Source: Dryocola clanedunensis (GTDB taxonomy: Bacteria; Pseudomonadota; Gammaproteobacteria; Enterobacterales; Enterobacteriaceae). From it: a DNA stretch of 64,000 nucleotides. Shown piece by piece: positions 7,956 through 15,785 of this stretch; positions within the stretch are counted from its first letter, which is position 1, and every line of letters starts with the position of its first letter. The DNA is taken from assembly GCF_025215155.1 (NCBI RefSeq), contig NZ_JALHAM010000108.1, one strand, 5' to 3'. The position numbers were made by a program, and so were the translations under genes. The notes beneath the pieces are model-generated. The model ran no database searches, was not told the origin of the DNA, and worked only from the letters and a program-made list of their open reading frames with translations.

Positions 7956-8591
7956 TTACTCTTCCGGCGCTTCTTCTTCCACCGCTGGTGGGATGTCGTT
8001 ATACCAGCTGTCCAGCTTCTGGCGCAGCTTATCAACACCGATTTTCTTCAGCGAAGAAAACACTTCAATTTCAATATTGCCGCCGAACGCGGCAGCCGCT
8101 TCGCGAACCATATTCAGCTGTGCTTTACGGGCACCCGAAGCCAGCTTGTCTGCCTTGGTCAGCAAAATCATGACTTCGATATTGCTCGCCACAGCCCAGT
8201 TAACCATCTGCTGATCGAGATCTTTTAGCGGATGGCGAATATCCATCAGCACGACCAGACCTTTCAGGCTGTTACGCTTTTGCAGGTATTCACCCAGCGC
8301 ACGCTGCCATTTCAGTTTTACTTCTTCAGGTACTTCCGCGTATCCATAACCCGGTAAATCCACCAGGCGTTTACCGTCAGCAACTTCAAAAAGGTTAATT
8401 AGCTGAGTTCGTCCAGGTGTTTTACTGGTACGCGCCAGGCCTTTCTGATTGGTCAGGGTGTTTAACGCGCTTGATTTACCCGCGTTAGAGCGGCCTGCGA
8501 AAGCAACCTCAATACCGATATCAGAAGGCAGGTGGCGAATATCCGGTGCGCTAAGCACGAAATGGGTCTGGTGATAGTTCCAGTTTGTCAA
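7956..8591 (-). CDS. engB: Ribosome biogenesis GTPase EngB (YsxC/YihA)
   Basis: An essential GTPase needed for assembly of the 50S subunit. 211 residues. G1 is GRSNAGKSS near residue 33, G3 is DLPGYG and G4 is TKAD. The acidic tail ends EEEAPEE. The frame is open further upstream, but I chose the TTG at 8591. It gives MTNWNYHQTHFV, matching the E. coli N-terminus, and has GGGAGACA upstream. Convergent with spf, divergent from csrC. Confidence 0.95.
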   Translation of the reverse strand: MTNWNYHQTHFVLSAPDIRHLPSDIGIEVAFAGRSNAGKSSALNTLTNQKGLARTSKTPGRTQLINLFEVADGKRLVDLPGYGYAEVPEEVKLKWQRALGEYLQKRNSLKGLVVLMDIRHPLKDLDQQMVNWAVASNIEVMILLTKADKLASGARKAQLNMVREAAAAFGGNIEIEVFSSLKKIGVDKLRQKLDSWYNDIPPAVEEEAPEE

Positions 8592-8828
8592 AAGGTTGTC
8601 TCCCTCAGGATGAGCATTGCGGGGGATTATACCTGAATGGGCAGAAAAGACCGTTTTTCTCGCGGCAGGGATGAGGCTTACAGTATTCACCCTGAGCCTT
8701 GTAAGACATTTGCCATTCTGTGTGTCAGACAATACGGAAAGTTTCGAATGAAATATATTGTAAAATCATTACATAACATGCGGTTATTGGATTTGCACAT
8801 CTGCAGGAGCTGTGTGAGACACCAATCA

Positions 8829-8871
8829 TACCCTTGCCGTTTTTAAGGGTAAGCGTAAAGTACATCTCACA
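8829..8871 (+). promoter_or_regulatory. csrC upstream region with inverted repeats
   Basis: TACCCTT (8829-8835) and AAGGGTA (8845-8851) form a 7-bp inverted repeat. TGTGAGA (8813-8819) is the inverse of TCTCACA (8865-8871), which lies at the presumed transcription start. The area should carry the csrC promoter and the site for the response regulator UvrY, but I found no full UvrY consensus. The rest of 8592-8828 holds nothing I can name. Confidence 0.35.
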
Positions 8872-9109
8872 GGCAAGGGAAGCCGGAAGGGATAACAACT
8901 CAGGACGAGGGTTCAGGAACGTCAGGATGACGGAGAACCAGGAACAGCCAGGAGGCAAACGTCCGGAGACGTAGTAAAGGGACAGGGAACCTAACAAGGA
9001 AAGTTATTGGCAACGGAAAGACAGGGTGTCGAACGCTAACACGGAATGTATGACCCAAATGGGTCGTGAGATAAGAAAAAAGGCGACAGGTTAATCTGTC
9101 GCCTTTTTT
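8872..9109 (+). ncRNA. csrC: CsrC regulatory RNA (sequesters CsrA)
   Basis: An RNA that titrates the translational repressor CsrA. I recognise it by position (between engB and yihI), by more than a dozen GGA triplets often as AGGA, by the conserved stem-loop AAACGTCCGGAGACGT, and by the terminator AAAAAAGGCGACAG-gttaat-CTGTCGCCTTTTTT at the 3' end. The middle diverges strongly from E. coli CsrC while keeping the GGA-rich composition. The 5' end is approximate, placed just before the first AGG; the 3' end is firm. Confidence 0.85.
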
Positions 9110-9177
9110 CTTTGCTTGCTTTCTGCTAGATTCCGCCGCAATTCTATACTGAATAAAACGGCTTAAGAAAACTCACC

Positions 9178-9693
9178 ATGAAGCAACAAAACTCAGCAGC
9201 ACCCGGCAGCAAAACCGCGAAAGTCCGTCGTAAGTCTCGCGAAGAAGTCGATCAGGAAGCTCGCGAACGAAAGCGTGCGAAAAAACACCGTGGCCATTCT
9301 GCGGGCAGCCGTGCTAGCGGCAGCAGCCAGGCGCAGGGCGGTAAAGGCTCCTCACAGGCAAAAGATCCACGAATTGGCAGCAAAAAACCTATTGCTCTGG
9401 GTGTGACCGAAGCCCCGGCGGCGAAACCTAAACAGCACAAACCAAAAAGCGAGAAACCTATGCTAACACCACAGGCTGAGCTGGATTTGCTGGAGAATGA
9501 TGAGCGCCTGGATGCGCTGCTGGAACGCCTGGAAGAGGGCGAAGCATTAAGCGCTGAAGAGCAAACGTGGGTGAATGCCAAACTCGACCGCATCGATGCG
9601 CTGATGGCTGAACTGGGCATCGCTTATGAAGATGACGAAGAAGAAGAAGACAAAGGAGACGACTTAATGCGTCTGCTGAAGGGCGGTAACTAG
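9178..9693 (+). CDS. yihI: Der GTPase-activating protein YihI
   Basis: A 171-residue hydrophilic protein that stimulates GTP hydrolysis by Der (EngA) and so tunes 50S subunit assembly. The first half is highly basic and low complexity (KVRRKSREEVDQEARERKR near the start). The second half is acidic, with leucine-rich helices ending in a run of Asp and Glu. This split is typical of the family. ATG start after an AT-rich promoter. The next small ORF begins 11 bp after its stop. Confidence 0.93.
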   Translation: MKQQNSAAPGSKTAKVRRKSREEVDQEARERKRAKKHRGHSAGSRASGSSQAQGGKGSSQAKDPRIGSKKPIALGVTEAPAAKPKQHKPKSEKPMLTPQAELDLLENDERLDALLERLEEGEALSAEEQTWVNAKLDRIDALMAELGIAYEDDEEEEDKGDDLMRLLKGGN

Positions 9694-9704
9694 CGTTTAC
9701 GCTC

Positions 9705-9881
9705 ATGGGATTACCTGTTTTTCTCATGGTTATTCCGCTGGTGTGTTATCTGCTGTGGTTATTCGTTAAACTACGGCGGCTGTCGCGATTGCAGAATTCG
9801 TTGCGCCGCAGGCTCAATGCCCGAGGAACGGGTGGGCCGCGAGCGCTGCGTACACGCGGGCGGCATCATCGGAAGGAGTGA
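9705..9881 (+). CDS. Possible 58-residue single-span membrane protein
   Basis: The frame opens with MGLPVFLMVIPLVCYLLWLF, a hydrophobic segment of about 20 residues, followed by a strongly basic tail (KLRRLSRLQNSLRRRL, ending RHHRKE). It starts 11 bp after the yihI stop, and its stop codon (TGA 9879-9881) lies within the hemN ribosome site, so translation would be coupled. No clear Shine-Dalgarno precedes it. I do not recognise the protein. It could be a short remnant of the DUF2489-type membrane protein that other gammaproteobacteria carry beside yihI, or a non-coding spacer. Confidence 0.45.
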   Translation: MGLPVFLMVIPLVCYLLWLFVKLRRLSRLQNSLRRRLNARGTGGPRALRTRGRHHRKE

Positions 9882-9883
9882 GT

Positions 9884-11257
9884 ATGTCTGAGCAGTTAAT
9901 CGACTGGGATCTGGCCCTGATCCAGAAATACAATTATTCAGGGCCGCGTTACACCTCTTACCCTACCGCGCTGGAGTTCTCTGAGGACTTTGGCGAGGGG
10001 GCATTTTTGCAGGCGGTTGCTCGTTATCCTGAGCGCCCGCTTTCGCTGTATATCCATATCCCGTTCTGCCACAAACTTTGCTACTTCTGTGGCTGTAATA
10101 AGATTGTCACCCGGCAGACCCACAAAGCGGATCAGTATCTCGACGCGCTGGAACAAGAAATAGCCCATCGCGCACCGCTGTTTAAGGGCCGTCACGTCAG
10201 CCAGATGCACTGGGGCGGCGGTACCCCTACCTACCTTAGCAAAGCGCAGATAAGTCGCCTGATGGGGCTGCTACGTGCCCATTTCGCCTTTAATGATGAT
10301 GCTGAGCTGTCTATTGAAGTGGATCCCCGCGAAATCGAGCTGGACGTGCTCGATCACCTGCGCGAAGAAGGCTTCACTCGCCTCAGCATGGGCGTACAGG
10401 ATTTCAATAAAGAAGTGCAGAAGCTGGTGAACCGCGAACAGGACGAAGAGTTTATCTTTGCCCTGATTAACCGCGCCCGCGAGCTGGGCTTCACTTCCAC
10501 CAATATCGATCTGATTTACGGTCTGCCAAAGCAGACGCCGGAGAGCTTCGCCTTCACCTTGAAGCGCGTTGCCGAACTGAGTCCGCATCGCCTGAGTGTC
10601 TTCAACTACGCCCATCTGCCAACCTTGTTTGCCGCACAGCGGAAAATTAAGGATGCGGATTTGCCGAGCGCCCAGCAGAAGCTGGATATTCTGCAGGAAA
10701 CCATCGGATCGCTGACCTCGTCAGGCTACCAGTTTATCGGTATGGATCATTTTGCCCGCCCGGACGACGAGCTGGCCGTGGCCCAGCGTGAAGGTAAGCT
10801 TCACCGCAACTTCCAGGGCTACACCACGCAGGGCGATACTGACCTGCTGGGCATGGGGGTTTCTGCGATTAGTATGATCGGGGATTGTTACGCCCAGAAC
10901 CAGAAAGAGCTTAAGACCTACTATCAGCAGGTTGATGACCGAGGTGATGCGCTATGGCGCGGTCTGGCTCTGACTCGCGACGACTGTATCCGCCGCGATG
11001 TGATTAAGCTGTTGATCTGTAACTTCCAGCTCAACTTTGCGGACGTAGAAAAACTGTGGGATGTTGATTTTGCGGAGTATTTCGCAGAAGACCTGAAGCT
11101 GTTAGCCCCGCTGGCCAAAGACGGGCTGGTGGAGGTTGACGAGCACGGCGTTCAGGTCACGCCGAAAGGCCGTCTGCTGATCCGTAATATTTGCATGTGC
11201 TTCGATGTTTACCTGAGGCAGAAAGCGCGGTTGCAGCAGTTCTCACGGGTTATCTAA
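9884..11257 (+). CDS. hemN: Oxygen-independent coproporphyrinogen III oxidase HemN
   Basis: A radical-SAM enzyme converting coproporphyrinogen III to protoporphyrinogen IX in anaerobic haem synthesis. 457 residues, as in E. coli. The [4Fe-4S] ligands are Cys62, Cys66 and Cys69 in FCHKLCYFCGC, with Cys71 conserved. WGGGTPTYL and SIEVDPREI follow as in the family. An in-frame GTG lies 6 bp upstream, but the ATG at 9884 has GGAAGGAG at ideal spacing and gives the E. coli length. Confidence 0.97.
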   Translation: MSEQLIDWDLALIQKYNYSGPRYTSYPTALEFSEDFGEGAFLQAVARYPERPLSLYIHIPFCHKLCYFCGCNKIVTRQTHKADQYLDALEQEIAHRAPLFKGRHVSQMHWGGGTPTYLSKAQISRLMGLLRAHFAFNDDAELSIEVDPREIELDVLDHLREEGFTRLSMGVQDFNKEVQKLVNREQDEEFIFALINRARELGFTSTNIDLIYGLPKQTPESFAFTLKRVAELSPHRLSVFNYAHLPTLFAAQRKIKDADLPSAQQKLDILQETIGSLTSSGYQFIGMDHFARPDDELAVAQREGKLHRNFQGYTTQGDTDLLGMGVSAISMIGDCYAQNQKELKTYYQQVDDRGDALWRGLALTRDDCIRRDVIKLLICNFQLNFADVEKLWDVDFAEYFAEDLKLLAPLAKDGLVEVDEHGVQVTPKGRLLIRNICMCFDVYLRQKARLQQFSRVI

Positions 11258-11264
11258 GCTATAT

Positions 11265-11290
11265 GTCGGATGACGCTTCGCTTATCCGAC
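11265..11290. repeat. REP (palindromic unit) after hemN
   Basis: GTCGGATGACGCTTCGCTTATCCGAC is an imperfect palindrome with the standard enterobacterial REP core (CGGATgACGC...GCTTATCCG). It lies in the 3' untranslated region of hemN, the usual site, where such units stabilise mRNA or bind gyrase. Confidence 0.75.
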
Positions 11291-11349
11291 CTACGTCGTT
11301 GTTGTTTCTAAATTTGTAGAGTGGATAAGCCGCAGCGCCATCCACCAAT

Positions 11350-11384
11350 AAAAAGGCGAATAGCTAAAGCTATCCGCCTTTTTT
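11350..11384. terminator. Bidirectional terminator between hemN and glnG
   Basis: AAAAAGGCG-aATAGCT-aaa-GCTATcCGCCTTTTTT forms a hairpin with an A run on one side and a T run on the other, so it can stop transcription from both hemN and the convergent glnALG operon. Confidence 0.85.
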
Positions 11385-11385
11385 G

Positions 11386-12801
11386 TTACTCCATTCCCAG
11401 CTCTTTTAGTTTACGAGTCAGCGTGTTGCGACCCCATCCCAGCAAACGAGCTGCTTCCTGCTTATGGCCCTGCGTATGGCGCAGCGCGGTGGTCAACAAT
11501 GTGCGCTCCATTTCCGGCTGGGCTTCTGACAGTAGGTTTTGATGACCGGAACGCAGCGCGCGGTCGGCCCACTGCGCCAGCAGCGTTGCCCAGTTATCCG
11601 GCAGGCCGTGCGTGGTACCGCTTTCCGTCACCGTAGTCGTTTCAAACAGCTCACCTGGCAGATCCTGAACCAGTACTTCCTGGCCTGCTGCCATGACGGT
11701 CAGCCAGCGGCAGGTGTTCTCCAGCTGGCGCACGTTGCCCGGCCAGGCCACTCGCGTAAGTGCATTCTCGGTGTCGGGGTGCAGCAGCTTTGCCTCAACG
11801 CCAAGCTCACGAGCCGCAACCTGCAGGAAGTGGCGCGCGAGGCGAGGGATATCTTCTCGGCGCTCACGCAGCGGCGGCAGGTGGACACGAATCACATTCA
11901 GGCGGTGGAACAAATCCTCGCGGAATTTGCCCTCCTGCACACGTAGCTCAAGGTTCTGGTGGGTTGCGGCGATAATGCGCACATCCACTTTCACCGGCGC
12001 ATAGCCACCAACGCGGTAAAACTGCCCATCCGCCAGTACGCGCAGCAAACGGGTCTGCACATCCAGCGGCATATCCCCGATCTCATCGAGGAACAGCGTA
12101 CCGCCGTCAGCCTGCTCAAAGCGTCCCTGACGAATCTGGTTCGCGCCGGTAAATGCGCCTTTTTCGTGGCCAAACAGCTCTGACTCAATTAAATCTTTTG
12201 GTATCGCCGCCATGTTCAGCGCGATGAAAGGAGATTTCACTCGTGGGCTATGGCGATGCAGTGCGTGAGCGACCAGCTCTTTACCCGTACCCGATTCGCC
12301 GTTGATCAACACGCTGATAGACGAGCGGGACAAGCGACCGATGATGCGGAACACATCCTGCATCGCGGGCGCTTCGCCGATGATGTCCGTTGTCGGGCCG
12401 AAAACTTGCACATTCCGCGGCTGCTGCTGCTCCTGATAATGACTGATCGCACGTTCAACGAGCGCAACGGCTTCATCGATATCAAAAGGTTTAGGCAGGT
12501 AGTCAAAGGCCCCTTGCTGATAGGCGCTGACGGCCGCATCCAGATCCGAGTGCGCCGTCATTATGATGACCGGAAGCATCGGGTGGCGCTGTTTAATCTG
12601 TTTTAGTAGCGCCAGCCCGTCCATGCCCGGCATGCGAATATCCGACAGCAGCACGTCCGGCGTTTTTGTCGCCAGCGCATCCAGAACTTCACTGCCACTT
12701 TCAAACGTTGTGCAGATTAAACCCGCTCCGGTCAGCGCGCGTTCCAGCACCCAACGGATGGAGCTATCGTCATCAACGATCCAGGCTATCCCTCGTTGCA
12801 T
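11386..12801 (-). CDS. glnG: Nitrogen regulator NtrC (NR-I)
   Basis: A sigma-54 enhancer-binding response regulator activating glnA and other nitrogen genes. The receiver domain has Asp10-Asp12 and the phosphorylation site Asp54 (LLSDIRMPG). The AAA+ domain has Walker A GESGTGKE near residue 169 and the sigma-54 loop GAFTGA near residue 215. The C-terminal Fis-type helix-turn-helix is HKQEAARLLGWGRNTLTRKLKEL. 471 residues against 469 in E. coli. Third gene of glnA-glnL-glnG, 7 bp after glnL. Confidence 0.97.
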   Translation of the reverse strand: MQRGIAWIVDDDSSIRWVLERALTGAGLICTTFESGSEVLDALATKTPDVLLSDIRMPGMDGLALLKQIKQRHPMLPVIIMTAHSDLDAAVSAYQQGAFDYLPKPFDIDEAVALVERAISHYQEQQQPRNVQVFGPTTDIIGEAPAMQDVFRIIGRLSRSSISVLINGESGTGKELVAHALHRHSPRVKSPFIALNMAAIPKDLIESELFGHEKGAFTGANQIRQGRFEQADGGTLFLDEIGDMPLDVQTRLLRVLADGQFYRVGGYAPVKVDVRIIAATHQNLELRVQEGKFREDLFHRLNVIRVHLPPLRERREDIPRLARHFLQVAARELGVEAKLLHPDTENALTRVAWPGNVRQLENTCRWLTVMAAGQEVLVQDLPGELFETTTVTESGTTHGLPDNWATLLAQWADRALRSGHQNLLSEAQPEMERTLLTTALRHTQGHKQEAARLLGWGRNTLTRKLKELGME

Positions 12802-12808
12802 AAAAACC

Positions 12809-13858
12809 TCACTGGCGAATAGGCAGGTAAACGGAAAATTCGGTATGACCTGGCCAACTGTTAAATTCTATTTTCCCGGAGTGCTGATCGATAAGACTGC
12901 GGGCAATGGACAGGCCAAGACCTGTACCACCTTCACGTCCGCTCACCATAGGGTAGAACAGCGTATCCTGGAGCGCGGCCGGAATACCCGGGCCGTTATC
13001 TTCTACGTCAATGCGAGCAGCCAGACGGTAGCGTGTACCATGCAGCGTCAGCTGGAAGGCTGTGCGGGTGCGCAGGACGATTTCTCCGCCGTCGCGGCCA
13101 AGAGCCTGCAACGCATTGCGCACGATATTTAAAAGAACTTGTTCTATCTGGTCCGGATCGTGCGGGAACTCCGGCAAGCTTGGGTCGTAATCGCGTATGA
13201 GCGTGACGTTTTCCGGCAGCTCCATCGACACCAGCTTCATAATGCGCTCGGTGACTTTGTGGATGCTTTCGGTGACGTGCATGCCCGGCTGCTGGGGGCC
13301 TAACAACCTGTCCACCAGATTACGCAGACGATCTGCCTGCTCAATGATGACGTTGGTGTACTCCTTCAGCGATGGGTCCGGCAATGCTTTTGCCAGCAGT
13401 TGCGCTGCCCCGCGCAGTCCACCCAGCGGATTTTTGATTTCATGAGCAAGCCCGCGCACCAAATCACGTGCTGCTATCTGCTGGGCGTGCTGTAGCTGCT
13501 CCTGACTTAAGCGACGCTGATTATCCATCGGTGCCATCTCCATCAGGATCAGCCCTTCCGGCAACCGCTGCGCTGTCAGCGAAAGAATATGTGAGCGCCC
13601 GTCTATCACCAGGGTTACCTCGTTGTCGGTAAACCCCTGTCCGGCGATCAGGCTCTCCTGCATCAGAGCAATATTTAACGAGAAATAACTCAACAGGTCA
13701 GGCAGCGGCGTGCCATACAGCTTGCGCGAGCTTTGGGCCAGCAGCTGTTGTGCCGCAGGGTTCGCATAATGAACCGCCAGCTCATCATCCACCAGCAGGA
13801 TGCTGTTGATTAAGGAATTCAGGATCTGCCCAGCATCGGGCAGCGTGCCAGTTGCCAT
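12809..13858 (-). CDS. glnL: Nitrogen sensor kinase/phosphatase NtrB (NR-II)
   Basis: A cytoplasmic histidine kinase that phosphorylates NtrC under nitrogen limitation and dephosphorylates it when bound by PII. 349 residues, the E. coli length. The N-terminal PAS domain is followed by the H-box LAHEIKNPLGGLRGA (His139), N-box residues (NIVRNALQAL) and the ATP-binding G boxes DNGPGIP and GGTGLGLSI. It has its own weak promoter overlapped by an NtrC site, as well as readthrough from glnA. Confidence 0.97.
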   Translation of the reverse strand: MATGTLPDAGQILNSLINSILLVDDELAVHYANPAAQQLLAQSSRKLYGTPLPDLLSYFSLNIALMQESLIAGQGFTDNEVTLVIDGRSHILSLTAQRLPEGLILMEMAPMDNQRRLSQEQLQHAQQIAARDLVRGLAHEIKNPLGGLRGAAQLLAKALPDPSLKEYTNVIIEQADRLRNLVDRLLGPQQPGMHVTESIHKVTERIMKLVSMELPENVTLIRDYDPSLPEFPHDPDQIEQVLLNIVRNALQALGRDGGEIVLRTRTAFQLTLHGTRYRLAARIDVEDNGPGIPAALQDTLFYPMVSGREGGTGLGLSIARSLIDQHSGKIEFNSWPGHTEFSVYLPIRQ

Positions 13859-13877
13859 ACAGCAGTCTCCGGTTTAT

Positions 13878-13892
13878 GCACTATAATGGTGC
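13878..13892 (-). promoter_or_regulatory. NtrC operator at the glnL promoter
   Basis: GCACTATAATGGTGC fits the NtrC consensus GCAC-N7-GTGC. It sits just upstream of the glnL start, where NtrC represses the glnL promoter in E. coli. Confidence 0.75.
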
Positions 13893-13944
13893 ATTATAGT
13901 TGTCCGCTGGCAAAAATCCCTGTTTGACCAGTTATTTTGTGGAG

Positions 13945-13968
13945 AAAAAAGCCCATCCGAAGATGGGC
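13945..13968 (-). terminator. glnA attenuating terminator
   Basis: Read on the minus strand, GCCCATCTTCGGATGGGC followed by T6 forms a stable hairpin with a UUCG loop, 32 bp after the glnA stop. It reduces readthrough into glnLG so that glutamine synthetase greatly exceeds the regulators. Confidence 0.85.
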
Positions 13969-13999
13969 TGAAAGTTTCCACGGCAACAAAAAAACTTAA

Positions 14000-15409
14000 T
14001 CAGACGCTGTAGTACAGCTCAAACTCTACCGGGTGCGGTGTCATACGTACGCGGTCGTTTTCTTCGACACGCAGAGCGATGTAGGCATCGATAGCGTCGT
14101 CAGTGAACACGCCGCCCGCAGTCAGGAACTCGCGGTCTTCGTTCAGGCAGTTCAGTGCTTCTTCCAGAGAGCCTGCAACCTGTGGGATCTCTTTCGCTTC
14201 TTCCGGCGGCAGGTCATACAGGTTTTTGTCCATCGCTTCGCCCGGATGGATTTTGTTCTTGATACCGTCAAGACCAGCCATCAGCAGCGCGGCGAAGCAC
14301 AGGTATGGGTTAGCCGCCGGGTCCGGGAAGCGCACTTCGATACGGCGTGCTTTCGGAGACGCAACCACTGGGATACGGATAGAAGCAGAACGGTTACGGG
14401 CAGAGTAAGCCAGCATAACTGGAGCTTCGTAACCCGGGACCAGACGCTTGTAAGAGTTGGTGGTTGGGTTAGACAGGGCGTTGATCGCTTTAGCGTGCTT
14501 GATAACGCCGCCAATGTAGTACAGCGCTTGCTCAGACAGGCCCGCATATTTGTCGCCAGCGAACAGGTTTACGCCGTTCTTGGACAGGGACATGTGGCAG
14601 TGCATACCGGAACCGTTATCGCCAAACATTGGTTTTGGCATGAAGGTCGCCGTTTTGCCGTAAGCGTGAGCAACGTTGTGCACAACGTATTTATAGATCT
14701 GAATTTCATCAGCTTTTTTGGTCATGGTGTTGAAGCGGGTTGCCACTTCGTTCTGACCAGCCGTTGCCACTTCGTGGTGGTGCGCTTCAACAACCAGGCC
14801 CATCTGTTCCATGGTCAGACACATGGCAGAACGCAGGTCCTGTGCAGAGTCGACTGGTGGAACCGGGAAGTAACCGCCTTTCACTGCAGGACGGTGGCCT
14901 TTGTTGCCGCCTTCGTATTTGGTGCCGGTGTTCCATGCGCCTTCGATATCGTCGATAGCAACGTGGGAGCCGGAGATGGAGCTGCCGAAACGGATATCGT
15001 CGAACAGGAAGAACTCTGGTTCTGGCCCGAACAGGACGGTATCAGCCAGACCGGTAGAACGCAGGTAGTCTTCAGCGCGCTTAGCGATGGAGCGCGGGTC
15101 ACGGTCGTAACCCTGAAGCGTGCCTGGCTCAAGAATGTCACAACGAATGATCAGGGTAGAGTCAGCGAAGAATGGGTCGATGACAGCGGTAGACGCGTCA
15201 GGCATCAGCACCATGTCGGATTCGTTGATGCCTTTCCAGCCACCAATCGAGGAGCCGTCAAACATTTTGCCTTCTTCGAAGAATTCAGCATTTACCTGGT
15301 GAGCAGGGATAGTAACGTGCTGTTCTTTACCTTTGGTGTCAGTGAAGCGCAGATCAACAAACTTCACTTCATGCTCATTCAGCATCGTCAAAACGTGTTC
15401 AGCGGACAT
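14000..15409 (-). CDS. glnA: Glutamine synthetase, type I
   Basis: Condenses glutamate and ammonia with ATP. Dodecameric and controlled by adenylylation. 469 residues, as in E. coli. It contains MFDGSSIGGW near residue 50, the ATP-binding segment KPMFGDNGSGMH, and the adenylylation tyrosine in KNLYDLPPEE (Tyr397). The frame is open upstream, but the ATG at 15409 behind GGGAGAG gives MSAEHVLTML, the family N-terminus. Transcribed from a sigma-54 promoter with distant NtrC enhancers. Codon use is that of a highly expressed gene. Confidence 0.99.
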   Translation of the reverse strand: MSAEHVLTMLNEHEVKFVDLRFTDTKGKEQHVTIPAHQVNAEFFEEGKMFDGSSIGGWKGINESDMVLMPDASTAVIDPFFADSTLIIRCDILEPGTLQGYDRDPRSIAKRAEDYLRSTGLADTVLFGPEPEFFLFDDIRFGSSISGSHVAIDDIEGAWNTGTKYEGGNKGHRPAVKGGYFPVPPVDSAQDLRSAMCLTMEQMGLVVEAHHHEVATAGQNEVATRFNTMTKKADEIQIYKYVVHNVAHAYGKTATFMPKPMFGDNGSGMHCHMSLSKNGVNLFAGDKYAGLSEQALYYIGGVIKHAKAINALSNPTTNSYKRLVPGYEAPVMLAYSARNRSASIRIPVVASPKARRIEVRFPDPAANPYLCFAALLMAGLDGIKNKIHPGEAMDKNLYDLPPEEAKEIPQVAGSLEEALNCLNEDREFLTAGGVFTDDAIDAYIALRVEENDRVRMTPHPVEFELYYSV

Positions 15410-15498
15410 ACTTAACTCTCCCGGATTGGTCATTGTCGTCGTGGTAACGAGGTCTGATAATTTTATTAAAAGTGGCTTTTCGCCCTGAAAGTTATAAA

Positions 15499-15513
15499 GC
15501 GAAATCTGTGCCA
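15499..15513 (-). promoter_or_regulatory. Sigma-54 promoter of glnA (glnAp2)
   Basis: On the minus strand TGGCACAGATTTCGC has the -24 GG and -12 GC elements at correct spacing. It matches the E. coli glnAp2 core. Transcription should start near 15487, leaving a leader of about 77 nt. Confidence 0.92.
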
Positions 15514-15545
15514 ACTTTCAAATCACCCCAAAAAGGCGTTATCAT

Positions 15546-15634
15546 GCGCACTATAGTGCAAAAGGGCTGCACCATGATGGATAATTTGCACCAATATAGT
15601 GCTCCAGTGTGAAAGATGGGCACCATATTGGTGC
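15546..15634 (-). promoter_or_regulatory. NtrC enhancer sites upstream of glnA
   Basis: Two strong NtrC sites, GCACCAATATAGTGC (15588-15602) and GCACCATATTGGTGC (15620-15634), are centred about 108 and 140 bp upstream of the expected sigma-54 start. These are the same positions as E. coli sites 2 and 1. A further palindrome, GCACTATAGTGC (15548-15559), is centred near -66 and may be one of the weaker governor sites or overlap the sigma-70 promoter glnAp1. Confidence 0.88.
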
Positions 15635-15785
15635 AATTTACGTTTTAGCTCCCTTTTTAGCTCCGTGAAAGCGATCACAAACCCTTACTTTCAACATTGT
15701 TTGCAAAGGTTCTTTGTGATCCTGTTCTGTCCTTCGATTAATACGTGTACAATAACGCGCTATTTCTAATGCCTGAGGCAAAGTT

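Noticed and set aside
7956..8732. Longer engB reading frame starting at 8732
   Set aside because: The extra 47 N-terminal codons show no family conservation and run through the upstream regulatory region; the TTG at 8591 fits E. coli EngB.
14033..15415. A 460-codon open frame opposite glnA
   Set aside because: Same cause: codon bias of glnA. The translation shows no recognisable domain.
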